Positions 33,041 through 40,146 of a DNA stretch of 64,000 nt are shown here, one piece after another; within the stretch, counting starts at the first letter, position 1, and each line of letters opens with the position of its first letter. The stretch is from contig JADZFO010000047.1 of the NCBI GenBank assembly GCA_020849855.1, positions 1-64,000 of the forward strand. Reading direction: 5' to 3'. Both the position numbers and the translations under genes were made by a program. Below the pieces are notes generated by a model, which was not told the origin of the DNA, did no database searches, and saw nothing but the letters and a program-made list of their open reading frames with translations. This DNA comes from a bacterium (lineage in GTDB: Bacteria > 4484-113 > JAFGCY01).

Positions 33041-34661
33041 CTATCCCTTTGAATTGTAAGACCGGCTGCAGGTCGAATAACTCAACCACTATCCCATCCA
33101 GACGCAGATCCACTTTAGAGACCAGCGACCGGATAAGAGGCCGCAGCGCTTCGCTGTGGCCCTCCTGCCAGGCCCGCCGGATCAGCCCGACATGCTCAAG
33201 AGTATCACCTGTCTGCGCGGCTCTGGACTGCAGCCCGCAGCGCGCCGCACGAAGATCCGAAAGCTGCTGCTCCACCGCTGACTCGTCTGCAGCCAGCGCA
33301 GCCAGGCGCTCTTCCAAAATACCGATGGCCAGGGCCTTGCCTTCCCGGGCCAGCCGCAGGACAGTCTCGCGCAGCTGAGAGCCTTCACGCTTCAGTTGGC
33401 GCTGGCGCCGGGAAAGCGCCTGCTCCTGCTCCTCAAGGGCCTCGTCCTGGCCCCCGGCAGCGCTGTAAGCCAGGGCCAGGGCCTCTGCCAGCTGGCCGTC
33501 GCCGGCAGCCTCAAGAAGCCCCTGCAGCACGAGCTGATCCAGTGCTTCAGCGTTCACATAGCCAGGCAACTCAGCCGCGCCATCGTCGCCGCCGACCAGC
33601 TCCAGGCCGCCGACTACTCGCCTTTTGTCGGCTCGGACATAGCAGTGATAACGGCGGCCGCCGCGGCCGGCAACCCAGGCGCAGACATATGGCGCCGGCT
33701 CGCCGCGTCGCTTCGCGGGATGCGTCACTGCGAAGTGGCTGGACACGACCAGGCCGTCGAGTAGGTAATCAGCGCCCTGAGGCTCGGCGCCGCCGAGCCT
33801 GATACGCTGCGGACCATGGGTGGACTCAGGGCCGCGCGCCTGCGCGGCCTCCCAGACATCGCGCGGCAGGGTGCATTCGTGCAGGCCCGGCAACCAGCCC
33901 TCGGCGCCGGCGACATGGCCGCAGCGCTCGCGGCCAAGCACGGGCGCGTTCTGGGGGCGATAGAAGCGGCTGGCCAGGATCTTCTCGACGCTGGAGCTGT
34001 TGAGTACCAGGCCGAACTCGGCCTTCAACCTGCGCGTAATTGCACTGTAGTGCATGCCGCTGGCCTTGAGCTCAAACATCCGCTCGAGGGCCGGCCACCT
34101 GAGGGGGTCGGGTACAGGGATGCCGCGGCGCGGCCCCGGCAGCGTGGCGAAAGGACAGCGAGTGGCATGCAGGCCGGCGGCCGCCCGGGTCGCGCGTGCA
34201 CCGCTAATCTTCTCTGCGGTCTGGTCGCGCTGAAACTGCGCGAAGGCCAGCAGGACGTGCAGCAGCATCCGCCCCTGAGCGGTGCTGGTATCAATGCTCT
34301 CCTGCAGGGTGCCGAAGGAGGAGCCGCTCGGAGTGATCACGGCCTCCACGAAGTCAAGGAAGCCACGCAGGTTGCGGCTCATGCGGTCAAGGCTGGTGGA
34401 CAGCACGATGTCAGCTTCGCGGCCGCGCAGCAGGGCCTCAACGCGGCGCCAGGCCGGCCTGTCCATCGTGGATCCGCTGACACCCTCGTCGGCCACTTCC
34501 GCGACGACGCTGTAGCCCAGAGCCGCGCAGTACTGCCGGCAGCGCTCGATCTGCGTCGCGCAGCTGCCAGCCTGGCGCGGGTCGTCGGTGGAAACCCTGG
34601 CATACAGGACAGCGCGCAGAGGCTGTTTCTGGCTCAGGGTAGGCGAGGGGCGCGTGTTCAC
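33003..34661 (-). CDS. Large serine recombinase (phage integrase)
   Basis: A 552-residue site-specific recombinase. The resolvase domain has the catalytic Ser24 in YARVSTDD and the SLDRMSRN arginine motif. It is followed by a recombinase domain (RWPALERMFELKASGMHYSAITRRL) and a long coiled coil (about 415-500), as in phiC31-type integrases. The zinc ribbon expected near residue 320 is reduced: only YVC and YHC cysteines remain. The final 12-13 residues (VAPTGIEPVPSP) are the antisense of tRNA-Glu, meaning the C-terminus is completed by host sequence after integration. Start is GTG 34661, overlapping the stop of the P63C gene (GTGA). Confidence 0.92.
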   Translation of the reverse strand: MNTRPSPTLSQKQPLRAVLYARVSTDDPRQAGSCATQIERCRQYCAALGYSVVAEVADEGVSGSTMDRPAWRRVEALLRGREADIVLSTSLDRMSRNLRGFLDFVEAVITPSGSSFGTLQESIDTSTAQGRMLLHVLLAFAQFQRDQTAEKISGARATRAAAGLHATRCPFATLPGPRRGIPVPDPLRWPALERMFELKASGMHYSAITRRLKAEFGLVLNSSSVEKILASRFYRPQNAPVLGRERCGHVAGAEGWLPGLHECTLPRDVWEAAQARGPESTHGPQRIRLGGAEPQGADYLLDGLVVSSHFAVTHPAKRRGEPAPYVCAWVAGRGGRRYHCYVRADKRRVVGGLELVGGDDGAAELPGYVNAEALDQLVLQGLLEAAGDGQLAEALALAYSAAGGQDEALEEQEQALSRRQRQLKREGSQLRETVLRLAREGKALAIGILEERLAALAADESAVEQQLSDLRAARCGLQSRAAQTGDTLEHVGLIRRAWQEGHSEALRPLIRSLVSKVDLRLDGIVVELFDLQPVLQFKGIVAPTGIEPVPSP

Positions 34662-35548
34662 TCGTCACCATCCTCGAAGGGCATCTGAAGCGTGTCGCCA
34701 AACTTCGGGAAGGCCCGCTCCAGGTTGGAGTAGAAAGCGCGCCAGCTGTTGGCCGCCCGCATGAAAGCAATCACCGTATGCAAGTGCGCCCGCAGGTCTG
34801 GGTTGCCAACGTCAGCAGTCAACCACTGGAAGTGCTTGTGCTTCCTGTGTCCGGCTTCAGTCCTGGGATTCTTGTGCTGAAGCTCCTTGAGCACGGCGGG
34901 CGCCAGGCGACGATAGATCAGGTCGTTGGTGATCTGCCCTACGATGGGAGGACGCTTGCTCGACAGCTGGCTGTAGTTCCAGCCTTTCAACCGGAATAGT
35001 TGCCGGTAAAACTCGTCGGGGAAGGTCTTAGCCCATGCAAGCAGCCGGTCGGAGATGTACTTGCCAAGTAGTTCTTCAAGCGCCTTACGGCTGCGGTCCT
35101 CCTGGTAGCCTGTCGCCTCGTCCACGAGCGCCACAATCCCAAGTTGTGCAAGCGCGCGGACGAGGATTTCGCACTGCCTTGCGATAGGCTCTTGGTGATG
35201 AGTCAGAACACCAGCTTCGCGGGCAGCAAGGATGACATTGCAGACCTGCGGCAGCAACTCGGCCCGATAGCCATAGTTCGGTTTGCCGCCCCGACCCTGC
35301 ACTGTGAAGAGGACTGGCTTAGTATAATCGGCTAACTCCGCATCAATAAAGGGCAGAAGGTTCTTAGCAGCGAGAAATGGGGGAAGTTGGTATAAGTTCT
35401 GGACAGCCATACCCCGGCGGCCAATTGCCCGCATGAAGCCAACACCGTTCAAAAGGCGTGTGCCATCCTCGAGAACGGCGCAAGGGATGGTCGACTCGCC
35501 AATCTTAATCTCGCCGACATGGGTCGCCTGAATCACCTTTTCAGGCAT
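34658..35548 (-). CDS. P63C-domain protein
   Basis: A protein of about 296 residues with the P63C pattern: an opening beta segment (IPCAVLEDGTRLLNGVGFMRAIGR), FLAAKNLLPFID, a helical centre (RQCEILVRALAQLGIVALVDEATGYQ) and the C-terminal block (LPPIVG-type GQITNDLIYRRLAPAVLKELQ.KNP). The family occurs on phages and islands; its role is not established. ATG 35548 has GAGGAG at 6 nt; a GTG one codon earlier is possible. It is translated just before the recombinase and may assist integration, though this is guesswork. Confidence 0.85.
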   Translation of the reverse strand: MPEKVIQATHVGEIKIGESTIPCAVLEDGTRLLNGVGFMRAIGRRGMAVQNLYQLPPFLAAKNLLPFIDAELADYTKPVLFTVQGRGGKPNYGYRAELLPQVCNVILAAREAGVLTHHQEPIARQCEILVRALAQLGIVALVDEATGYQEDRSRKALEELLGKYISDRLLAWAKTFPDEFYRQLFRLKGWNYSQLSSKRPPIVGQITNDLIYRRLAPAVLKELQHKNPRTEAGHRKHKHFQWLTADVGNPDLRAHLHTVIAFMRAANSWRAFYSNLERAFPKFGDTLQMPFEDGDE

Positions 35549-35593
35549 CACTTGCTCCTCGTGGTGATGAATTCAGAGCAGCATAGCACAACG

Positions 35594-35713
35594 TCAGGGC
35601 CGCGGGCCCAGCAGCCAGATAAGAAAAGCCAGCACCGCCGTGACTATGACCGCGATCCCGATCCAGCGCTGGCAGCCAGGCGGCAGCGACCCAAGGCAGG
35701 AGTTTGGATGCAT
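35594..35713 (-). CDS. Small single-helix membrane protein
   Basis: A 39-residue frame, MHPNSCLGSLPPGCQRW followed by one hydrophobic helix (IGIAVIVTAVLAFLIWLL) and GPRP. It lies 45 bp upstream of the P63C gene on the same strand and could be its operon partner. AGGA is only 2 nt before the ATG, a poor spacing, so support is moderate. Confidence 0.4.
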   Translation of the reverse strand: MHPNSCLGSLPPGCQRWIGIAVIVTAVLAFLIWLLGPRP

Positions 35714-35751
35714 ATTCCTGACAGATTATCACCAGCGCAGGTGCACTCGGA

Positions 35752-35757
35752 TATAAT
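35752..35757 (+). promoter_or_regulatory. TATAAT box upstream of a small secreted protein gene
   Basis: Consensus -10 about 100 bp before ATG 35860; the -35 region is weak. The leader contains a GC hairpin (GGCGG...CCGCC, about 35771-35791). Confidence 0.4.
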
Positions 35758-35859
35758 CGAAACAGACGAGGCGGAGCCATTGGCCCCGCCCCGCCCCAGG
35801 CTGGCAGCCGAGAGATTGGCGTCAGGAGGCTGCCTGCCTGCTCAATATGGAGGAAAAGC

Positions 35860-36138
35860 ATGTTCAAGGTCCGCCTCGCGGCCGGCATCATTGCCGGTGT
35901 CTTGCTCGTCCTATCGGCCGTCTCCGCCCTGGCCCTGAGCACGGCCCAGGAAGCCTGGAACGGCGTCGCGGCGAAGTACCACTTCGACACGGTGCCTGCG
36001 CCGGCCAGCGCCACCTTTGACGACATCTACCACGGGGGCAACATTTCCAGCGACCTGCCGAAGGCCTGGTGGGAAGCCTTTGGTACCGGTATGGTTCCTC
36101 CGAGCGGAGACGATACGGTCAACTTCTGGATCAACTGA
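35860..36138 (+). CDS. Small secreted or membrane-anchored protein
   Basis: A 92-residue protein with a clear Sec-type leader (MFKVRLAAGIIAGVLLVLSAVSALALS), after which 65 residues rich in aromatic and acidic positions are exported. TGGAGGA precedes the ATG. It is an isolated plus-strand gene between the integration operon and the repressor operon, a typical place for a lysogenic-conversion gene expressed from the prophage. It is convergent with the next gene, overlapping by 8 nt. No family recognised. Confidence 0.65.
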   Translation: MFKVRLAAGIIAGVLLVLSAVSALALSTAQEAWNGVAAKYHFDTVPAPASATFDDIYHGGNISSDLPKAWWEAFGTGMVPPSGDDTVNFWIN

Positions 36139-37021
36139 CCCTCTGCTCTCCAATAACCTGAAAACGCGGACGCTCCCCCAGGAGCTGCGCCAGTGCCTTT
36201 GTGCGCGTATCCGCCCGCTCCAGTTCGGCAGCCGGATTCTCACTATTCGCCCGGCGAATCTGATCCTTCTCCAGCTCAGCAAACTCCAGGAAGCGCGCCC
36301 TGGACTTCCGACTGCCCACAACTTCAAGCACCTGAGCGAGCAGCCAGTAGACTTCCCGCTGGCTGGCTCTCCCTGACTCCGCCGGCTGCTCTGGGTATGG
36401 TTCGCCAACCCTTTTGATCAGTCTCTGCCGCAGCTTCTCATAATCCTTCACCTTACCGTGCAGAAGCTGGGCCGACACGGATAGCCCCAGCGCCTGGTCG
36501 AGGGTCTCCCTGTAGCTCTTTCGTGTGGCAGCGCTGCTGATCGCCTTCAGCGCGTCCAGGCAGCGCCGCTGCAGGGCCGGGAACTGGGCCAGCTTCAGCG
36601 GGGAGGCCGAGGCCAGTTCAGGGTGCACCATCAGCAGCAAGCCGGAAGCCGATAAGAGGGCGCAGCGAACATCGTTCCAGCCCTTGCTCAACCCCCTGGC
36701 CTCGTCGGTGTCCTGCCGCCCCAGCCAGACCATAGCGTGGTCCAGACAGTTGAGGGCGGAGCCTGTATCGCCACTGTAAAGGTACAACTGCGCGGCGGTG
36801 CAGCACATCGTGGCATAGCCATAGGCCCATGTCAGGCGCCAGGGGCCGTAGGCTAACTGTCTGTTTGCTTCGTAAAGTTCGACCCATGCATTCAGAATGA
36901 GGAAGGCGGAGGACTCATCGCCGATATCGAGCCGGGCAAAGAACTCTCCTAGTTGCTGGTTGCGATAAGCAGCAAATGTTTCGTGGCACTGGTAATCGGC
37001 CACGAAGGGATGCGACATCAT
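36131..37021 (-). CDS. Helical (TPR-like) protein cotranscribed with the repressor
   Basis: A 296-residue all-helical protein with TPR-like pairs (TAAQLYLYSGDTGSALNCLDHAM). It starts with ATG 37021, overlapping the stop of the XRE regulator (ATGA), so it is made together with it. Helical partners of this kind can modulate a repressor in peptide- or stress-sensing systems (as in arbitrium/Rgg-type logic), but nothing in the sequence proves this. A second ATG follows directly (37018). No enzyme motif is visible. Confidence 0.7.
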   Translation of the reverse strand: MMSHPFVADYQCHETFAAYRNQQLGEFFARLDIGDESSAFLILNAWVELYEANRQLAYGPWRLTWAYGYATMCCTAAQLYLYSGDTGSALNCLDHAMVWLGRQDTDEARGLSKGWNDVRCALLSASGLLLMVHPELASASPLKLAQFPALQRRCLDALKAISSAATRKSYRETLDQALGLSVSAQLLHGKVKDYEKLRQRLIKRVGEPYPEQPAESGRASQREVYWLLAQVLEVVGSRKSRARFLEFAELEKDQIRRANSENPAAELERADTRTKALAQLLGERPRFQVIGEQRVS

Positions 37022-37440
37022 TCCGCTTTCCTCCTTGGCTGCCCTACAGGTTTCTTCCCCTGGGGCGGCTTGTGTTTACTTACAGACTTGTCTTCGGCCG
37101 GTGGTGGGCCAGTGTGATCATCCGCGCGGTGCAGCGTTAAAGCGTCCGCGCCCATCACCCGTGCATGAATCTCCGCCAGCTGCTCCGCCTGCTCCGGGCT
37201 CAGTCCGCTGCTCTCCGGGTCAGGCCACCCCTGCAGGCGCGTCATCGGCATCTCTGCCTCGTTGAACAAAGCAATAAGCAGGTCGAGCTCGAAGCGGTCA
37301 ACGTGACCATTTTTCCAGCGCGATACGACGCTGACGCCAGTGCCCATGGCCTTTGCCAGCTCAAGCTGACCGCCTAGTCGAGCGCTAGCACGGTTGATTG
37401 CTTCTGCCACGATCATCTTTAATTCCTGTTCGCTTGGCAC
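37018..37440 (-). CDS. XRE-type HTH repressor (CI-like)
   Basis: A 140-residue DNA-binding protein; residues 18-60 form the helix-turn-helix (LGGQLELAKAMGTGVSVVSRWKNGHVDRFELDLLIALF). The tail is basic and Pro/Lys-rich, and no LexA-type peptidase domain is present, so SOS-type autocleavage is not expected. It diverges from the excisionase-like gene at 37593 across a 152-bp region with repeated dyad words, the standard layout of a lysogeny switch. Its partner gene at 36131 follows by ATGA overlap. Confidence 0.82.
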   Translation of the reverse strand: MPSEQELKMIVAEAINRASARLGGQLELAKAMGTGVSVVSRWKNGHVDRFELDLLIALFNEAEMPMTRLQGWPDPESSGLSPEQAEQLAEIHARVMGADALTLHRADDHTGPPPAEDKSVSKHKPPQGKKPVGQPRRKAE

Positions 37441-37456
37441 CGCGCAAATGATAACC

Positions 37457-37601
37457 CTTGCATATCCCTGCGCAGCGTTGCAGGCAGTATACCTCCAAAA
37501 ATTGTGCTGTCAAGTAGGTAGCAGACCTAATCAAGCAAATTTAACCTAGGCATGCATTGACATACTTGTGCATAGCGGTTAGACTTTTACCTATGCAAGT
37601 A
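37457..37601. promoter_or_regulatory. Lysogeny switch region with candidate operators and rightward promoter
   Basis: TTGACA (37557-37562), 17-nt spacer and TAGACT (37580-37585) form a strong rightward promoter; the ATG at 37593 lies where transcription should start. The words CTTGCATA (37457-37464), CTTGTGCATAG (37565-37575) and CTATGCAAG (37591-37599) are inverted or direct copies of one half-site on both sides of and inside this promoter, as expected for repressor binding. Confidence 0.7.
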
Positions 37602-37826
37602 AGCGCAACTGTCACAGCGCCTGCGATCTGGACCTTAGACGAAGTGGCAAAGCACGTCCGCAAGAGCACTGACCAGGTGCGGCGAGACATGAAGTCCGGT
37701 CGCCTTGAGCCCTTGCCCCGCGTGCGGAGCAACGAGCACCTTCGATTCAGCCTGGCCAGCCGCAAGAACCGCGAGTACCTCGGGCTGAAGACGGAGGAAG
37801 AGGGGGAGGGGAAGAGGAGTGCCTAG
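37593..37826 (+). CDS. Excisionase/MerR-like small HTH protein
   Basis: A 77-residue protein with a winged-helix of the excisionase/MerR kind (IWTLDEVAKHVRKSTDQVRRDMKSGRLEPLPRVRSNEHLRFS). It sits first in the rightward transcript and probably directs excision with the serine recombinase or acts as a Cro-like regulator. The start ATG 37593 has no ribosome site and coincides with the predicted transcription start, so translation would be leaderless; a TTG at 37557 is actually the -35 box. Its end (GEGKRSA) is repeated by the gene at 38058. Confidence 0.75.
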   Translation: MQVSATVTAPAIWTLDEVAKHVRKSTDQVRRDMKSGRLEPLPRVRSNEHLRFSLASRKNREYLGLKTEEEGEGKRSA

Positions 37827-37831
37827 GTCAG
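37801..37831. repeat. 31-bp repeat at a convergent gene junction, copy 1
   Basis: Matches 38311-38341 at 28 of 31 positions. It covers the last codons of the excisionase-like gene and the stop of the convergent small gene, and marks duplication of a convergent two-gene unit. Confidence 0.75.
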
Positions 37832-38034
37832 TCGAGCTCGCTACAGGACTTCACCGCCTGCAGGCCGTAATCAAGCTTGAGCAGCGCAATACCGAGGTGG
37901 TTGAGCAGGTTGGCCTCCGGGTCGTTGATAGCCTTCTTCAGGGCGGTATCGTTCTGGGCCTTGTAGACCGCCTTAGCCAGGCGCATCAGCGCCAGTTTCG
38001 CTGCCTTCTTTTCATCGTCGGTGAGGTTCAGCAT
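37828..38034 (-). CDS. Small helical protein, first of a paralogous pair
   Basis: A 68-residue helical protein (MLNLTDDEKKAAKLALMRL...). GGAG precedes ATG 38034 by 8 nt. It resembles the 69-residue product at 38338-38547 in length and pattern (A..AL.RL..A..KA....L...........L..LDY.L). Both run against the main transcription direction, each ending 1 nt from the stop of a plus-strand gene. Function unknown. Confidence 0.55.
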   Translation of the reverse strand: MLNLTDDEKKAAKLALMRLAKAVYKAQNDTALKKAINDPEANLLNHLGIALLKLDYGLQAVKSCSELD

Positions 38035-38057
38035 TCAGTACTCCGCGGGGTGTGGCT

Positions 38058-38336
38058 ATGCGCTTGATCGACATGATGCTCGCAGAGCACCCGCCCTTCG
38101 ATTCTATCACCGCTGAAGTCTGGGTCCAGTACCACATCGAGTCCGCGCTGGCAGACATCGAAAGCGCGATGAAGCACGCCAATGAGTTCCAGCGGGAAAG
38201 GCTCGACTCCGCCGCTGGCCGGCTGAGGAGCATTCTCGCAACTGAGCTCGACCGGCAGCACATGATGGCGCGGGTGCGCGAATCAACCGACTTCATGGGC
38301 GAGGAGAAGGCGGAGGAGGGGAAGAAGAGTGCCTAG
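38058..38336 (+). CDS. Small helical protein of unknown function
   Basis: A 92-residue helical protein (MRLIDMMLAEHPPFDSITAEVWVQYHIESALADIESAMKHAN...) whose end, EEGKKSA, matches that of the excisionase-like protein. GGGG lies 7 nt before ATG 38058; a GTG at 38052 is an alternative start. It diverges from the minus-strand small gene by about 20 bp, too little for two full promoters, so it probably depends on read-through from the rightward promoter at 37557. Confidence 0.55.
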   Translation: MRLIDMMLAEHPPFDSITAEVWVQYHIESALADIESAMKHANEFQRERLDSAAGRLRSILATELDRQHMMARVRESTDFMGEEKAEEGKKSA

Positions 38337-38341
38337 GTCAG
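38311..38341. repeat. 31-bp repeat at a convergent gene junction, copy 2
   Basis: Partner of 37801-37831 (510 bp apart). It contains GAAGAAGAGTGCCTAGGTCA with the two facing stop codons. Confidence 0.75.
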
Positions 38342-38547
38342 CTTATCTCGCGCAACTCGATGATGCACTCAACGCGGAGGACCAATTGATCCAGGTCACG
38401 GTTGAGAAGGAACAGAGCCATCCGGTAATCCGCAAGGCTGGCGGCGTACTGAAGATCAGGATGCTGGCGCGCCTTGCTCAATGCTTCCTGCAGGCGAGCA
38501 AGGGCATTCTGGGCCCTGACCAGCTCATCGTAGTTCATATCAAGCAT
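38338..38547 (-). CDS. Small helical protein, second of a paralogous pair
   Basis: A 69-residue helical protein (MLDMNYDELVRAQNALARLQEALSKARQHPDLQ...). AGGAG precedes ATG 38547 by 8 nt. It is the likely paralogue of 37828-38034 and like it lies tail-to-tail with a plus-strand gene. Confidence 0.55.
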   Translation of the reverse strand: MLDMNYDELVRAQNALARLQEALSKARQHPDLQYAASLADYRMALFLLNRDLDQLVLRVECIIELREIS

Positions 38548-38613
38548 CGGTTCTCTCCTGACGGGCTGGCGAATTCTATCAGCCGTGAAAGGCAGGCGCT
38601 GGGGCTGGCGAAA

Positions 38614-38763
38614 GTGGTTTTTGGAGTGGAGGAGCTGCGTTACCTCGGGCTGGCCGAGAGCGCCCGGCCCACGGCGCCTACCACAGATGAGTTTTACAGC
38701 TCAAGTCCAGAAGAGCGCGGGCGGCGGATCACCGAAAGTGAGGTGGCTGGACGTGAAGGCTAG
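38614..38763 (+). CDS. Possible small protein resembling the excisionase tail
   Basis: A 49-residue frame from GTG 38614 reading VFGVEELRYLGLAESARPTAP and on to EVAGREG. The segment RYLGLAES recalls REYLGLKT in the excisionase-like protein, so this may be a third, eroded unit of the same duplicated module. The ribosome site is weak and the end overlaps the next gene by 26 nt. Confidence 0.3.
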   Translation: MVFGVEELRYLGLAESARPTAPTTDEFYSSSPEERGRRITESEVAGREG

Positions 38764-39031
38764 CCAATGTGAAGAAGCAAGCCAGGCCGACACCAGCAGG
38801 CGCCAAGTAAGCCGGGCCGCCGGCCTGGCTGATGGTGAGCCCGCAAAGGCAAAGCGCCGCATTAAACGACTCGACACAAGCCAGCCGGTCGTTATCCGCA
38901 GCGGCACGAGACCCGCGAATCCGCGAGCGCTACTGCTGGCCATGCAGGACCTGCGCCGGGCCGTGGAAGGCAAGCCCCGCGGGCCTGAACCCCCGGTCCC
39001 ATTCAAAAGCAACGACGAGGAGGCCACCTGA
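38738..39031 (+). CDS. Unknown basic protein
   Basis: A 97-residue protein from GTG 38738. It is Lys/Arg-rich in the middle (AKAKRRIKRLDTSQPVVIRSGTRPANPRALLLAMQDLRRAVEG) and ends acidic. Its stop shares one base with the start of the next gene (TGATG), which supports this frame. The longer open stretch back to 38585 does not look coding. Function unknown; it begins the run of coupled early genes. Confidence 0.5.
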   Translation: MRWLDVKASQCEEASQADTSRRQVSRAAGLADGEPAKAKRRIKRLDTSQPVVIRSGTRPANPRALLLAMQDLRRAVEGKPRGPEPPVPFKSNDEEAT

Positions 39032-39273
39032 TGCCTTTCCACAGCACCCTTTTATCAAGTCCGATCAGCATTCCGGATTGCGCCGGCGGATGCGGCGCCG
39101 CGGTCAGCGCGAGGCTGCGCGAGGCAGGGCTTAGCCAGGCCGAGGCATACGACATCGGCTGCAGTGTTGAGGTCATGGTCCGCGGCCTGCTGCAGGGGAT
39201 GGAGGCCGAGCGCAGGGCCTTCCACGACAGCGCGGAGCGGCGCATGGGCCAGCACGAGGAAGAAAGCGAATGA
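39031..39273 (+). CDS. Unknown small protein
   Basis: An 80-residue protein; two Cys near the start (IPDCAGGCGAAVSARLREAG) and a helical rest ending in acidic residues. Start and stop are both coupled with neighbours (TGATG before, ATGA after), which is the main reason to trust it. No family recognised. Confidence 0.55.
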   Translation: MPFHSTLLSSPISIPDCAGGCGAAVSARLREAGLSQAEAYDIGCSVEVMVRGLLQGMEAERRAFHDSAERRMGQHEEESE

Positions 39274-39986
39274 GCTGGGGACTCCGCTGGGCATCCAGCT
39301 GGTCCAGGACTGGCATCGCCGACTGCGCCGAGGCAAGACGGGCAATCCGGGACATCGAACAACACGAACAAGCGCAGCGGCGGGCGCAGCTGACGCGACT
39401 AATGCACAAGGCGGGGCTGCCGGCGGAGCCGGCCGACACCAAGGGGCGAGGAGATGCGATGCCAGGCAGCCATAGCCACGAGATCTACCGCCATGGCGAC
39501 GCCGAGGCGCCGCCCCCTTTCTGGTATCCGCCGGCAAAGCGGGGGGCCGAACAGGAGTGCGGCAACTGCGCCGGCAGTGGCGGCGTTGACAAGGCAGGCG
39601 AACGCCAGCTGTGCAGGATCTGCGCCGGCCGCGGCCAATACAGGCCCCTGATAAACACCTGTGCACGAACCGGCTGCTGTGACGAGGCCTGCTTCCTGCA
39701 CCGCTACAAGACCAGCCGCGGCGTCAGCCGCAGCGAATACCTGTGCGAGGGCCACGCGATGCGCATCCTCAGCGAAAAGCTGGCCGCGCCATCGCTTGAG
39801 AAGCACCGCAACCCTGGCCGGCAGGAGTTCGGCCTGGTCGACATCGAACGTGAGGCGGAGCGCGAGCGCGCGCTCGACGAGCGCTGGGCAGCGCGATTGG
39901 GGGCAACAAATGAAGACACGGGCTCAGAAGGACGGGCTGCTGAAGTGCTGCAGCTGCCCGCCGGGAGAGGAATGGAAGGCGCCTGA
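39270..39986 (+). CDS. Protein with DnaJ-like CxxCxGxG zinc motifs
   Basis: A 238-residue protein with two motifs of the DnaJ central zinc-finger kind, CGNCAGSG and CRICAGRG, about 17 residues apart, followed by further Cys (CARTGCCDEAC) that could form a second metal site. The C-terminal part is helical and charged. Such pairs occur in many phage early proteins and bind zinc, serving in nucleic-acid or protein contacts. Start ATG 39270 overlaps the preceding stop. It overlaps the next gene by 77 nt in another frame. Confidence 0.65.
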   Translation: MSWGLRWASSWSRTGIADCAEARRAIRDIEQHEQAQRRAQLTRLMHKAGLPAEPADTKGRGDAMPGSHSHEIYRHGDAEAPPPFWYPPAKRGAEQECGNCAGSGGVDKAGERQLCRICAGRGQYRPLINTCARTGCCDEACFLHRYKTSRGVSRSEYLCEGHAMRILSEKLAAPSLEKHRNPGRQEFGLVDIEREAERERALDERWAARLGATNEDTGSEGRAAEVLQLPAGRGMEGA

Positions 39987-40119
39987 GGAGTTCAGCCTGC
40001 AGCGGCGGGGCAGCCAGCTGCGGCGCTTCGAATGCCGGGCCTGCGGCGCAAGACGCAATGCCGAGCGCTACAGGCGAAAGGCAATCCAGAGACTGAAAGA
40101 GAGGCGGATGCGGGACTAA
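39910..40119 (+). CDS. Small zinc-ribbon protein
   Basis: A 69-residue protein: LKCCSCPPGEEWKAPEEFSLQRRG and then FECRACGARRNAERYRRKAI, the CxxC...CxxC pattern of small phage zinc-ribbon/HNH-associated proteins. GGGGG lies before ATG 39910. It overlaps the 3' end of the preceding gene in another frame; the good zinc pattern argues that both frames are used. Probably binds nucleic acid. Confidence 0.6.
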   Translation: MKTRAQKDGLLKCCSCPPGEEWKAPEEFSLQRRGSQLRRFECRACGARRNAERYRRKAIQRLKERRMRD

Positions 40120-40146
40120 GGGAGCCAGGCAAAGGGGGTCCTGCGG

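Noticed and set aside
38585-38737. Extension of the basic protein gene at 38738 upstream to GTG 38585
   Set aside because: The added sequence is Trp/Arg-rich nonsense in style, and another frame there resembles the excisionase tail.
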